The notes: a model not told the origin generated them from the letters alone. A DNA stretch of 64,000 nucleotides from Planctomycetota bacterium (GCA_022703445.1 JAKLDR010000007.1:1-64000); one strand, 5' to 3'; counted from the stretch's first letter, positions 26,191-34,764 are shown. Numbers and translations are program-made.

Positions 26191-26219
26191 ATAATACACC
26201 ATTAACATTATGCTGTCAA
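26191..26219 (-). promoter_or_regulatory. Strong sigma-70-type promoter of the RHS operon
   Basis: On the minus strand TTGACA (26219-26214), a 17-base spacer and TATTAT (26196-26191) make the best promoter in the window. The start would be near 26184, about 85 bases before the fibre-like gene. It should drive the fibre-like, beta-sandwich, RHS and candidate immunity genes as one transcript. Confidence 0.8.
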
Positions 26220-26378
26220 CGCGGGAATATCCTTATTATGTATCTATAATATGCCACCACCACCACGCCAGACGCACACCCCCCCTCCACACCCGCCCCA
26301 GCCTAACCCCGCACCACAAACCACCTGATAACGAGAGAAACAGCGACCTAGGCCCAGTAGCAGACCATCGGCGATAGA

Positions 26379-27749
26379 CTACACCGAGGACGAATGCCAA
26401 GGCCCCTTTAGCTTGTGGAGTCTATACCGCTGCATCCATCGTCGAACCGTATTCCTGTGAACGCCCAACATCTGCGCAGCCCGGGAGAGACGCCCCCCAC
26501 TCGCCGTGAGCGCTTCTAGCAGCTTGTGTATCCCTTCGAGCATCTTGGGATCGGACAGCACGTCACCATCCCCGATTTCCGCGGCACACACGACCTCGGG
26601 GGAGAAATCCAAGAGGTCAAGCTCCTGCCCCTCGGCGCGAAGATAGGCCCGTTCAAGCTCGTTCTTGAGCTCGCGGACGTTACCGGGCCAGTGATAGCCG
26701 CGTAGGGCATGCAGGACATCGGAGGCGATGGTCCGCACCCCCCTTCCGATCTTGGCTTCCAGTCCGGCGAGGAAGTGTCTGGCCAACAACGGGATGTCAT
26801 CCTTGCGTTGCCGCAGCGGCGGCACCAGAAGCCGCATCCGGTTTATGCGATAGAAGAGATCCCGGCGGAACTTGCCAGCAGCCATTAATGACTCGAAGTT
26901 CTGATTCGAGGCCAGCACCACGCGGGCCCGGGTCTCTTTAAGCTTGCCGCCAATCGGGCGATATTCGCCCTGTTCCAAGGCGCGCAGCAAAGACGCCTGC
27001 GCCAGGAGGCTCATGTCCCCCACCTCATCCAGGAACAGCGTCCCGTCCTCAGCCTCCTCGAAAGCCCCGTGACGGGTGTGATGGGCGCCAGTAAACGAGC
27101 CCCGCTCGTGCCCGAAGAGTTCGCTTTCGGCCAGCCCGGTGGCCAGCGCAGCGCAGTTGATGGCCACGAATGGCTTTGTCCGGCGAGGCCCGGAGTAGTG
27201 CAGTGCCCTGGCCACCAGTTCCTTGCCTGTTCCCGTTTCACCACTTATGAGGACTGGAGCATCGTAGCCGGACAGGGTGCAGGTCTGTCGGACTATCCAT
27301 TTGATGGTTGGCGATTCCCCAACTATGTCCGCGATCTCAGAGCCGCGGGCCAACTGCGAAACTGCGCGCATGCTCCTGCGAGCCAAGTCCCGCATCTGTT
27401 GGACGCGCGTCGTTCGAATGCGTATATCATCATCGCGTATAGGCTTGGGTGCATAATCGAAAGCGCCCAGCCTGGTGGCCTCGGCCACCAGGTCCAAGTC
27501 CTCCGCATGCGCCGTTACCATGATCACGTCGGTTCCCGGGGCTTGTGCGCGCAAGGCTCTCAGGGCAGACAGATCGGCGCAGTCCGGGAAGGTCAGGTCC
27601 AGCAGCACCAAGTCGAACGCGCCTGGCTTGGCGGCTTGGAGAGTTGCCGCTGCAGTTCCGGACTCTGCGGTCTCATGTCGCATTTCGCAGAGAATATCGC
27701 CCAGCACCTGCCGTATCGCCGGGTCGTCATCAGCTATGAGTATTCGCAT
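26379..27749 (-). CDS. NtrC-type sigma-54-dependent response regulator
   Basis: The 456-residue protein has the full NtrC layout. The receiver domain (about 1-120) has ADDDPA, the phospho-acceptor Asp in VLLDLTFP and the Lys in PKPI. The AAA+ domain (about 143-370) has Walker A GETGTGKE and GSFTGA, the loop that contacts sigma-54. A Fis-type helix-turn-helix (about 405-450) has LSRAAQMLGVHRNTVRRW. It should activate sigma-54 promoters after phosphorylation; no histidine kinase gene is adjacent. A near-consensus sigma-54 site lies upstream at 28203-28218, before the 68-residue gene, so the regulator probably controls its own transcript. Its ribosome binding site is weak, and hairpins lie just upstream. 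Confidence 0.92.
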   Translation of the reverse strand: MRILIADDDPAIRQVLGDILCEMRHETAESGTAAATLQAAKPGAFDLVLLDLTFPDCADLSALRALRAQAPGTDVIMVTAHAEDLDLVAEATRLGAFDYAPKPIRDDDIRIRTTRVQQMRDLARRSMRAVSQLARGSEIADIVGESPTIKWIVRQTCTLSGYDAPVLISGETGTGKELVARALHYSGPRRTKPFVAINCAALATGLAESELFGHERGSFTGAHHTRHGAFEEAEDGTLFLDEVGDMSLLAQASLLRALEQGEYRPIGGKLKETRARVVLASNQNFESLMAAGKFRRDLFYRINRMRLLVPPLRQRKDDIPLLARHFLAGLEAKIGRGVRTIASDVLHALRGYHWPGNVRELKNELERAYLRAEGQELDLLDFSPEVVCAAEIGDGDVLSDPKMLEGIHKLLEALTASGGRLSRAAQMLGVHRNTVRRWMQRYRLHKLKGPWHSSSV

Positions 27750-27807
27750 GGATCTAGGGCCAAACGCCGCTTCCTCCCCCGCTCAGAGACATGCCAGCTG
27801 CAGAGGA

Positions 27808-27895
27808 GCCCCCATCAGGGGGCCACAATCCGGTGGCCGGCGATGCTGCACCAAAGCCAGCCGCCATTGGTGCAGAACTGCACCGCCATGGTGCA
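27808..27895. promoter_or_regulatory. Cluster of four inverted repeats before the NtrC-type gene
   Basis: In 88 bases there are four inverted repeats. GCCCCC/GGGGGC lies at 27808-27823 and GGCCAC/GTGGCC at 27821-27838. TGCACCAA/TTGGTGCA lies at 27847-27874 and TGCACC/GGTGCA at 27879-27895. The last two share the arms TGCACC/GGTGCA. They lie between the 68-residue gene and the regulator gene. They could be activator binding sites, an attenuator or RNA processing structures; the sequence cannot decide. Confidence 0.5.
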
Positions 27896-27955
27896 CGCTG
27901 GAGCCATTCTACCCTCTGCCAAGAGGATGACGACTGAAATCGGACCAGAGGCTCG

Positions 27956-28162
27956 CTATCGCGCCCGTTTCCTCCGCGCCGAACAGGACTCATGCAACCT
28001 AACCTTGCTCTGGAGCGCACACTGGAGGAACGCACTGTCGGTCTCCTCGATCTGCGTCTCTAGGGACCGCACGAACTTCCGTGCATCCTTCAGTGTATCC
28101 AGCCCTTGCTCAACGTTGCCGGCCATGAACCTCAACATAGTTCGTGTCGTCTTGGATGCCAT
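27956..28162 (-). CDS. 68-residue helical protein under a sigma-54 promoter
   Basis: This short basic protein starts at the ATG at 28162, which has GGGAGG five bases before it. The sequence MASKTTRTMLRFMAGNVEQGL leads into a helical, charged stretch (LKDARKFVRSLETQIEETD) that could form a coiled coil, and a very basic end. No membrane segment or known domain is seen. A sigma-54 element ends about 40 bases upstream. The NtrC-type gene lies downstream in the same direction. It is therefore likely a target of, or partner to, that regulator. Function is unknown. Confidence 0.65.
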   Translation of the reverse strand: MASKTTRTMLRFMAGNVEQGLDTLKDARKFVRSLETQIEETDSAFLQCALQSKVRLHESCSARRKRAR

Positions 28163-28202
28163 CCAGTCCTCCCTTATGGATCGGCTTGCCCGCAATGGTG
28201 GC

Positions 28203-28218
28203 AGCAATCGCCATGCCA
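28203..28218 (-). promoter_or_regulatory. Sigma-54 (-24/-12) promoter
   Basis: On the minus strand the 16 bases TGGCATGGCGATTGCT match the sigma-54 consensus TGGCACGNNNNTTGCW at all but one defined position. GG and GC are 10 bases apart as required. The start would be near 28192, 30 bases before the ATG of the 68-residue gene. The same element, differing only in its first base, precedes the chemotaxis operon at 42192-42207. Confidence 0.75.
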
Positions 28219-28283
28219 TTTGCCGCACTGGGAGGGTAGGATGCTCCACGGAGATCCTAAGTTGCTAACGAAGAGGGAAGACG

Positions 28284-28295
28284 GTGTGCGCACAC
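28284..28295. promoter_or_regulatory. Candidate enhancer site for a sigma-54 activator
   Basis: GTGTGCGCACAC is a perfect 12-base palindrome centred about 98 bases upstream of the start expected from the sigma-54 element at 28203-28218. That is the usual distance for an NtrC-type binding site. The ten bases ACGGTGTGCG recur upstream of the chemotaxis sigma-54 element at 42156-42165. Confidence 0.45.
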
Positions 28296-28366
28296 ATCAC
28301 ATAGGAAATGCAGGATGGCGACGGCAGAAGGCTGAAGTCAGGTGCGCCTCACGCCACCGGCGCGGA

Positions 28367-28738
28367 TCAGGCCGGACTTGGGCTTCGTTCGTCCACCCCC
28401 AGCATCTCCAGCGCCTCTGCTTTCGTGTCAACGACCGTGAGCGCCGGGATGATAAAGCGGCCGATCCGGTTCATCACCGATGGCGGGCCCTTCACCACCA
28501 CGAGGCGTCCGCCGCAACTCCCCAGAATCATGTGGTAGTGGAACGCCACGCCGACTCCCTCGCTGCTCACGTAGTCGGCGGCCGTAAGGTCAATGACAAC
28601 TCTCCGGCGCCCGCTTCGGACAAAACTGTTGAGTTGATACTCAGCGCGGCTGAGCCCCTCCGGTGAGACCTGCCCAATCACGGCGAACACAACAACCGGC
28701 GGCTCCCCGATGACCGAGACCTCGATGCCGGCAGGCAT
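28367..28738 (-). CDS. STAS-domain protein (anti-sigma factor antagonist-like)
   Basis: This 123-residue single STAS domain has PPVVVFAVIGQVSPEG, then RRVVIDLTAADYVSSEGVGV, where SSEG takes the place of the DSSG phospho-acceptor loop of SpoIIAA-type proteins. Such proteins switch partners with a serine kinase or anti-sigma factor. The Ser is kept, so phosphorylation is possible. The ATG at 28738 has GGAG 9 bases upstream and a promoter further up. No anti-sigma factor or kinase gene is adjacent, so its partner lies elsewhere. The next gene downstream is the sigma-54-driven 68-residue gene. Confidence 0.85.
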   Translation of the reverse strand: MPAGIEVSVIGEPPVVVFAVIGQVSPEGLSRAEYQLNSFVRSGRRRVVIDLTAADYVSSEGVGVAFHYHMILGSCGGRLVVVKGPPSVMNRIGRFIIPALTVVDTKAEALEMLGVDERSPSPA

Positions 28739-28758
28739 GGCGGCGGCTCCTCTCAGTT

Positions 28759-28788
28759 ACATTACCCAATCCGGGTCTTGAATGTCAA
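28759..28788 (-). promoter_or_regulatory. Sigma-70-type promoter of the STAS gene
   Basis: TTGACA (28788-28783) is followed after 18 bases by TAATGT (28764-28759) on the minus strand, about 20 bases before the ATG at 28738. The -10 is weak, and the leader would be only about 15 bases. Confidence 0.45.
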
Positions 28789-28872
28789 GGCTCGCGCGCG
28801 GTATCCTCGGGCAATGGGGACGACAGGGGCAATGCAGTCGCCACCGACCGCTCCGGCCGCGTCCCCTCTGGG

Positions 28873-30792
28873 TCAGAACCGCTCCGGTCCGGCAGGCTTG
28901 CCGGTATTGCCGGCCTGCTTCCGGAGTTGTTCCAGAACCAGCGCGTACCACTTGTTGTTGGGGCTGGCCTTGACCGCCTTCTCGCAGGCAGCGATGGCTC
29001 CCGGGATGTCGCCCTCGCGCCGGAGGGTGTTGATCAGCTGGTCGAAGGCGTCCCGATCGTCGGGCTTGCGGGCGAGTTCGTCGCGGAGGATCTCCATGAT
29101 CAGGTCGTTGCGATTGCGCTTTCGAAGCATGGCGAAGAGCGATTCGCGCATGGCTCCGACGTTGTTGCCGCTGTACTCGGCAAGCTGGTTGCGCATCTCG
29201 GTGATGGCCTCGTCCAGCTTGCCGGCGTCGGCCATGGTCTCCATGCGTGCCGACCTGGTCTTCTCGATCGACCCGGGGTTGAACACCTTGTGAGGGTCTT
29301 CGCCGCCCAGGACCACGCAATCGGAACATCCACCGGTGCGCGGGGCGAACTTCATGGCTTTCTCGAAGTGGGGCAGGGCTTCCGCGAACTTCCCGGTTCC
29401 CCTGTAGGCCTGCGCCATGCGATAGTGGGCAGACGCCAGGTACAGCATCGGGGAGCACTCGTCGTGCTGTTCCTTGGGGTTGCCGCAGGCCGGGCAGGGG
29501 TCATCCTTCTTGCCGCGCCGCTGCCAGTTCTCGTAGGCCGCGATGAGCGCCTCCTGCCCCTTGCTGCGCCGGGCCAGCTCTTCCTGGGCGGCTTTCTCCA
29601 CCAGAGCGGCGAACTGCGCCTTGCCGGTGTGACGGGCGCCGGAGAGGATGAAGTAGTAAGTGTCGTAGTAGACTTCGCAGCCGACATCCGCGTCGGCGTG
29701 CATCCTGGCAGCCCTGCCCGCCAACTTGGCCGCCTCGCCGTAGTCCTCGCTGAGCGTCCCGGCCGCGAAGAGCAGGCCATCAAGTTGCACATTGACCGCG
29801 AAGCCTTTGAGGACCTCCTCAAGTTCCCGTTGTCCCTTCTTCGCCGCCGGAGAGTCGATTATCTCGAGCACCTCCCGCGCCGCGGCAACGATCGCACCCT
29901 GCGCCCTCGGCGAGAGCCCCTTGGATGAGTTGCCTCTGAGCTCGGCGGTCATGATGCAGAGCAGCCAGGCTCTGAGGGCGTCCTTCTCGGCATGAGCTTT
30001 CAGCGCCGCGAGAGACGCCTTGAGCAACCCGTTCTGGTCCTTGGCCGCAGGAGAAGGCTCCTGGCGGTTGAACTCGATGCGATCTCCAGGCTGGGCACCG
30101 CCTTTCGTGGCCAGTTCCTCCGGCGTATACGACTTTCCCTCGCGGGTGGCGATCCTGCCGGACACTCCGCCGCTATTGGCGCCCGCCCTGGCCGTGATCG
30201 CTTCCCGCAGGAACGCAACGAGATTCTGCGGGGCCTCCGGCTTGGGCAGGCCGCAGTCCGCGGCCACGGCGTCCAGGTCCAGCGGCAGGTCCGTATAGCG
30301 CAGCAGTTTCACGGTGTTGCCGTCGACCACCACGAGCAGGCTGGTCATGGAGGCGACCACTTCCAGGATGTCCTTCACGGCCGTGGGCTTCTTGGGCTCT
30401 AGGGAGTACAGGACGTTCCCGTCCTTGACGATCCAGCTGGCCGACCCCTCTTTCTCCAGAAGGGCCTCGTATTCCTTGACCTTCTGCTCGAACTGCTTGC
30501 GCGGGAGCCGCAGGACCTGCGGGAGCGGCTTGGTGGTGCGCGTGATCAGCGATACGGTGGTTCGCTCCGGGGCGTACGGCACGATGCCGGGAAACGGCCT
30601 TTCCGTCGGCGTGGCGAGGCCCGGAATGGTCTCCCGCAACGCCTTCATGAACTCCGGGAAGGGCTGGTCCTTGATCTGCGGCAGCACTTCCACTTCCAGG
30701 ACCGACCGTTTCGCGTCCTTGGCTGGCTCCGCCGCAAGGACGGATGGAGAGAATAGCGCGACCACGATCAGGCAGAGGAGCTGTTTCCGCAT
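28873..30792 (-). CDS. Secreted TPR-repeat protein
   Basis: The 639-residue protein starts at the ATG at 30792, with AGGAGG 7 bases upstream, and has a Sec signal peptide (MRKQLLCLIVVALFSPSVLA). The N-terminal half has no domain I recognise; it includes a long helical segment and DILEVVASMTSLLVVVDGN. The C-terminal half has tetratricopeptide-like helices (YRGTGKFAEALPHFEKAMKFAP; GDIPGAIAACEKAVKASPNN) that would bind protein partners. Two Cys pairs (CPACG; GGCSDC) may bind metal. It is divergent from the secreted HEAT-repeat gene, and both may act in the periplasm. The function is unknown. Confidence 0.85.
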   Translation of the reverse strand: MRKQLLCLIVVALFSPSVLAAEPAKDAKRSVLEVEVLPQIKDQPFPEFMKALRETIPGLATPTERPFPGIVPYAPERTTVSLITRTTKPLPQVLRLPRKQFEQKVKEYEALLEKEGSASWIVKDGNVLYSLEPKKPTAVKDILEVVASMTSLLVVVDGNTVKLLRYTDLPLDLDAVAADCGLPKPEAPQNLVAFLREAITARAGANSGGVSGRIATREGKSYTPEELATKGGAQPGDRIEFNRQEPSPAAKDQNGLLKASLAALKAHAEKDALRAWLLCIMTAELRGNSSKGLSPRAQGAIVAAAREVLEIIDSPAAKKGQRELEEVLKGFAVNVQLDGLLFAAGTLSEDYGEAAKLAGRAARMHADADVGCEVYYDTYYFILSGARHTGKAQFAALVEKAAQEELARRSKGQEALIAAYENWQRRGKKDDPCPACGNPKEQHDECSPMLYLASAHYRMAQAYRGTGKFAEALPHFEKAMKFAPRTGGCSDCVVLGGEDPHKVFNPGSIEKTRSARMETMADAGKLDEAITEMRNQLAEYSGNNVGAMRESLFAMLRKRNRNDLIMEILRDELARKPDDRDAFDQLINTLRREGDIPGAIAACEKAVKASPNNKWYALVLEQLRKQAGNTGKPAGPERF

Positions 30793-30832
30793 GGGGCACC
30801 TCCTAACCAAATAGGCGACCTTGCCGGGCCTG

Positions 30833-30861
30833 ATTGTAGGTGCCTGCCTGGACGCGCGCAA
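30833..30861 (-). promoter_or_regulatory. Promoter of the TPR gene
   Basis: On the minus strand TTGCGC (30861-30856), 17 bases and TACAAT (30838-30833) lie about 40 bases before the TPR start codon. The -35 falls inside the inverted repeat GCGCGC-AAGT-GCGCGC (about 30854-30870), which may be an operator. Confidence 0.5.
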
Positions 30862-30891
30862 GTGCGCGCGCCGTGGCGACCGCAAACGTGC

Positions 30892-30920
30892 TTGATACAC
30901 GGGACGGACGGACTTATCTT
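30892..30920 (+). promoter_or_regulatory. Promoter of the HEAT-repeat gene
   Basis: TTGATA (30892-30897), a 17-base spacer and TATCTT (30915-30920) lie about 40 bases before the ATG at 30959. It is divergent from the TPR-gene promoter, with about 30 bases between the two -35 boxes. Confidence 0.55.
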
Positions 30921-30958
30921 CTCCTCCGGCGCGAGTCCTTGCGGCGGAGGGCGGTTCT

Positions 30959-33475
30959 ATGCGTACGGGCTGGACGATCAGAGTTGCGGGTCTGACACTG
31001 GCCCTATTGGCGATGGGGCACGTCTGTCATGCCGAGAGATCCGAACTGACGGATGACGAGGCACGGAACAATCCTGCTCCGGTCTTGGCCCGGAGCGCCG
31101 ACGCCTGGGAGGTCTTCGATCGCGAGTTGCCCCGGAAAGGGTTCAGGGTGCTTGCCCTGGGCGGCAGAAGGCCTTTGGCCGTGCCCGAGCGGCTGCGCTT
31201 CGTGTCGACGGATGTGCGGAAGCTTGTCGCCGACACCGCCGCCGCCGGCGGTTTGAAAGTGGTCTGGCTGGCCGGCAGGACCTGCGCCATCCTGCAGTCT
31301 GGAGCGACGGACGCCGAACTGGAGCGACTCGGAAGGGACATGAAGTCGGAGGACCCCGCGCTGTGCCACGATGCGGCCTGGCGGGCGCGGTGGATCGGCG
31401 ATACGCGGGCCATCCCCCTCCTGATGGACGTCATCCTGGCCAACAAGGACCGGTATGCGAAAACTACCGCGCTGGAGAGCGTGGGGCGGCTGGGCTGGGA
31501 CGTTGCGCTGGCCGTTGACGAGCGCGCCTGGCCGGTGGCGGAGGAATCACTGGCGAACTCCGGGAAGGATGCCCTCAAGAGCATGATTGCGGCCTTGGGC
31601 CGCGTCGGCGGCGACAGGGCGCGGGTCCTGCTCGAAAAGATGCTGCCGGACGAGAAGTACGACACGCTGCTGTACCAGGTGATTGTGGCCCTGGGGCAGG
31701 CTGGCAGGGAGAAATCGCTGCCGCAGTTGGCCAAAGTCCTCCAGCGTCCTGACAGCCGGTTTGGGGCGGATGACCCCACGTATGGGACGCGCCTCCGGGT
31801 GGCCGTGGCCCTGACCGAGATGCGCGAGCCCAAGGCCATGCCGCTGATCAGGGTGCTTCTCGGGGACTTCAGCCTTACGATCCGGCAACAGGCCCTCGAA
31901 GCCGTGGGCAGTTCCAGGGCGGAGGACGCGGTGGCCATTCTGGACAAGGCACTCAGCGACAAGAACCTGCGCTACAGGGCCGTCTGCGGGTTGGACGCCC
32001 ACGGAGGGGAAGATGTCCTGGCGCCGCTGCAGAAGGCCCTGGCGGACGAGGACGCCGACGTCCGGCTACGTGCCATTGCGGCGCTGGGGAACGTGGGCAC
32101 GGAGGCTGCCCTCGCTCTGCTGGAGAAGTCCCTGTCCGACCGGGACGAGAACACCCGCATGCGCGCAGCCCAGGGACTGGGGCGGTGCGGCGGCGACAGG
32201 GCGCTGGACCTCCTCGGCAAGGCCCTGCAGGACGCCAGTAAGGGGGTCCGTCTCCAGAGCATCCAGGCCATGGCCAACGTCGGGCCCGACCGGGCCTTCG
32301 TGCACCTCGAGAAAGCGTTCGCCGACCCCGATGCGGACGTGCGCGCTGCAGCCGTCATTGCTCTGGGAATGTCCACCAACGAGAAACGCTGGAGTCTCCT
32401 GCAGGGCGCCCTGGCCGACCCGGAGGCCAGGGTGCAGGCAGCGGCCGCTTCCGCCGGCGCCCGTGCCACCGGGGCAGGGGCGCAGGCCATTTGCGAGAGG
32501 GCTCTGGCCAGCGGCGAGCCGGGCGTTCGCAGGGCCTTGGTGGCGGCACTGGCCGACACCGACAGAAGCCGAGCATTTCCGATCCTGGAGAAGGCCTGCA
32601 AGGACCAAGACAAGGATGTGCGGGCTGCTGCGGCGACGGTCATGGGCCGCATCGGCGGCGCCGAGGCGCCTGCCATGCTCGGGAAGCTCCTGACCGACGA
32701 CAACAGGGCGGTGAGGCTGGCGGTGGCCGATGGTCTCGGTGCCGTGGGTGGCGATGGAGCGGCAGTCCCGCTTCGGAAGCTGCTCGCGGATCCTGACGCC
32801 GAGGTGCGCATCAGGGCGGTTTCCGCAGCAAGAGGCATCACCAGCGAGAAAGCCGGCGAACTCCTGGCCCTGGCCATGGCGGATGCGGACGGGATGGTCC
32901 GGCGTGCCGTCATCCCAATGGTCGAGGATATGCGCACGGCCAACGCGGCGGAGATCCTGATAAAGGCTGCCGAGTCTGACGATCCGCCGACGCGCCGGGA
33001 AGCCATTACGGTCATAGGTCGCATGGGACTCAAAGGCGGCGCCGTCAACAGACTCCTGGAGAAGGCTGTGGGCGATGCCGACCCGTTCGTGCAGGAGGCG
33101 GCCATTGCGACCTTCGGACAGGTTGGCGCGGACGAGGCACTGGCCGTTCTCGGGAAGATCGCCGGCAATCCCAGCCACAGGCAGGCGGCGTTCGCCGCGT
33201 CGGTCCTGGCCAAGATGGGCGGGGACAAGGCCTTCGCGCACCTGAAGCGCGCCCTTGCCGACCCGGACAAGAACGTGCGCAGGAACGCCGTCAATGCGCT
33301 GATCAGGGAAGTCACCGACGAGAACGGGAAGACGATCCGCGATATCCTGCTCGCTGCCATGCCCCTGGAGACCGACCCGGTGCTGCGCCTGCACTACACC
33401 AAGAAGCTGGATGAAGCCTTCCCGGACGACGAGGTCGTGGCCAAGGCCATCAAGGAGCTGCCGTCGCGGCCCTAA
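30959..33475 (+). CDS. Secreted HEAT-repeat protein
   Basis: This 838-residue protein has a signal peptide (MRTGWTIRVAGLTLALLAMGHVCHA) with GGAGGG 7 bases before the ATG. About residues 115-830 form a solenoid of around 22 HEAT/PBS-lyase-type repeats of about 31 residues, each with a core like AxxALGxxGxxxAxxxLxxALxDxDxxVR (for example LRAIAALGNVGTEAALALLEKSL). HEAT arrays are protein-binding scaffolds. There is no catalytic domain. It should be periplasmic and, with the divergent TPR protein, may organise an envelope complex. The repeats are similar at DNA level, so the number may vary between strains. Confidence 0.9.
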   Translation: MRTGWTIRVAGLTLALLAMGHVCHAERSELTDDEARNNPAPVLARSADAWEVFDRELPRKGFRVLALGGRRPLAVPERLRFVSTDVRKLVADTAAAGGLKVVWLAGRTCAILQSGATDAELERLGRDMKSEDPALCHDAAWRARWIGDTRAIPLLMDVILANKDRYAKTTALESVGRLGWDVALAVDERAWPVAEESLANSGKDALKSMIAALGRVGGDRARVLLEKMLPDEKYDTLLYQVIVALGQAGREKSLPQLAKVLQRPDSRFGADDPTYGTRLRVAVALTEMREPKAMPLIRVLLGDFSLTIRQQALEAVGSSRAEDAVAILDKALSDKNLRYRAVCGLDAHGGEDVLAPLQKALADEDADVRLRAIAALGNVGTEAALALLEKSLSDRDENTRMRAAQGLGRCGGDRALDLLGKALQDASKGVRLQSIQAMANVGPDRAFVHLEKAFADPDADVRAAAVIALGMSTNEKRWSLLQGALADPEARVQAAAASAGARATGAGAQAICERALASGEPGVRRALVAALADTDRSRAFPILEKACKDQDKDVRAAAATVMGRIGGAEAPAMLGKLLTDDNRAVRLAVADGLGAVGGDGAAVPLRKLLADPDAEVRIRAVSAARGITSEKAGELLALAMADADGMVRRAVIPMVEDMRTANAAEILIKAAESDDPPTRREAITVIGRMGLKGGAVNRLLEKAVGDADPFVQEAAIATFGQVGADEALAVLGKIAGNPSHRQAAFAASVLAKMGGDKAFAHLKRALADPDKNVRRNAVNALIREVTDENGKTIRDILLAAMPLETDPVLRLHYTKKLDEAFPDDEVVAKAIKELPSRP

Positions 33476-33951
33476 GGCCTGCCAGGCAACAGGGCGAAGC
33501 CGCAGTCGTAAGATAGCCCGCTGGGGAGCCTGTTTTCCAGGCGTTATATACAGGCAGGACGAGGACGCCTTCCGGTCTAGGTGCGGCAATTGTCCTCACT
33601 TTGTGCCTGGGGGAATCCCTGGCAGAGCGGCTTACGAACCCAAAGGAAGACCGGACAATTCAGACGCCCAGGGCCTGGCGCCCCTCTTCCGGTAAACCAT
33701 GCCGGGAGAGGTCAAAATCATCGTCGAAACCGTCGTCAGAACTGTCGTCAGAACTGTCACCAAAACGGTCAACCAAACTGCCGCCAGAACTGCCCTAAGC
33801 GCTAGCGAAATGTCCGCAGAAACGCCTTCAGAAGCGCTATCAGAAGCACTATTGGCTCTTGCCCACATAGGGGTACTACCCGGCCTACGCCCTGCATGGG
33901 CAGGGGCCGGGCCAACTAGGCCCGGATATGGCTCCCAGGCCGTCCGAAAGC
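33476..33951. other. Convergent intergenic region with hairpins and 12-base repeats
   Basis: Between the converging HEAT and phosphoesterase genes lie a hairpin GCCTG-TTTTC-CAGGC (33528-33542) followed by AT-rich sequence, two 12-base repeat tracts (33720-33791 and 33829-33852), and a perfect hairpin CCGGGCC-AACTA-GGCCCGG (33907-33925). The hairpins may end the two transcripts. A frame from 33699 to 34004 encodes the repeats as VVRT units but has no convincing ribosome binding site and runs into the phosphoesterase gene. I do not call it a gene. Confidence 0.5.
33720..33791 (+). repeat. Six tandem 12-base repeats
   Basis: Units of the form GTCGTCAGAACT follow one another at 33720-33731 (diverged), 33732-33743, 33744-33755 (identical to the one before), 33756-33767, 33768-33779 and 33780-33791. 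A second short tract, TCAGAAGCGCTA/TCAGAAGCACTA, lies at 33829-33852. The unit length of 12 keeps reading frame, and in one frame gives VVRT/VTKT/VNQT/AART. Confidence 0.75.
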
Positions 33952-34764
33952 TCATACCTCGACCATCTCCAGCCGTTTCCGTTCGTAGGTGCTGCCGATG
34001 TTGATGGAGGTCAGCGCGCCGCGCTTCAGGCGCCGTTTGAAGTGGGAGTGACCGCAGAAGTGGAACCTGACCCGGGGGTCTTCGAGCAGCAGTTCCCCCA
34101 GGCCGGCGCTGCCCTGGAATGCGTTGCAGAAGTTCCACTCCTGGTCGTGGGGCTTGCGTATCACCATGTCCTGAAAAGCGATATGATGCGAGACGGCCAC
34201 GATGGTCTTCACCCTCCGGGGGAGGGACTTGATCTGCTCCCGCAGCCTGGCCAGGAGCAGGGAGTTGAAGGTTGTGTCGGACATGCCCAGCCGTACGAAG
34301 ACCGCGTCCATCCACATGGGCATCCCGCCCCAGCGCTTGGTTTCGTAGTCGTAATCGGCCTTGCCCGGGGCGAGCGGCGACGCCGGGTCGTGGAAGGAGT
34401 AGTCGTACCAGCCGACGGTGCCGACGAAAGCCGTGCTGCCCACCACCTTCGGCCCGGTGTCGAGCATGTGCCATCCGCAGGCCGCGTACAGCTCGGGGAG
34501 CAGGGTCCGGTAGTAGCCGAAGGAGTCTCCGCCCTCCAGCCAGAGGTCGTGATTTCCCGGCACGATGAGCTTCAGGCACTTCGGCGGCGCCAGGCGCTCC
34601 AGGGTTGGGACGATCCAGCTCTTGCCCAGCCCCACCAGGTCGCCGGCTACGATGAGCACGTCCGGGGCATACCATCGGATCTGCCGGCAGAGGCGGTTCA
34701 TGTCCGCATCCCCCATGTCGGCGGTCTCATCCGCGTGCAGGTCGGCTGTGATTACTATCTTCAT
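33952..34764 (-). CDS. Calcineurin-type metallophosphoesterase
   Basis: The 270 residues show all the metal motifs of the superfamily: ADLHAD near the start, VAGDLVG, VPGNHDLW, SHH near residue 190, and CGHSH near 240. It should be a soluble phosphodiesterase or phosphatase with a two-metal centre. The substrate is unknown. The start at 34764 lies 38 bases inside the end of the upstream gene, with GGAGG about 12 bases before it. It is the last gene of a minus-strand set with RadC and MGYTHY-type proteins, which are common on plasmids and phages. It may process nucleic acid or nucleotides of such an element. Confidence 0.9.
   Translation of the reverse strand: MKIVITADLHADETADMGDADMNRLCRQIRWYAPDVLIVAGDLVGLGKSWIVPTLERLAPPKCLKLIVPGNHDLWLEGGDSFGYYRTLLPELYAACGWHMLDTGPKVVGSTAFVGTVGWYDYSFHDPASPLAPGKADYDYETKRWGGMPMWMDAVFVRLGMSDTTFNSLLLARLREQIKSLPRRVKTIVAVSHHIAFQDMVIRKPHDQEWNFCNAFQGSAGLGELLLEDPRVRFHFCGHSHFKRRLKRGALTSINIGSTYERKRLEMVEV

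Noticed and set aside
33699-34004. 101-codon frame encoding the 12-base repeats
   Set aside because: It has no convincing ribosome binding site and overlaps the end of the phosphoesterase gene. Only the repeat tract is reported.
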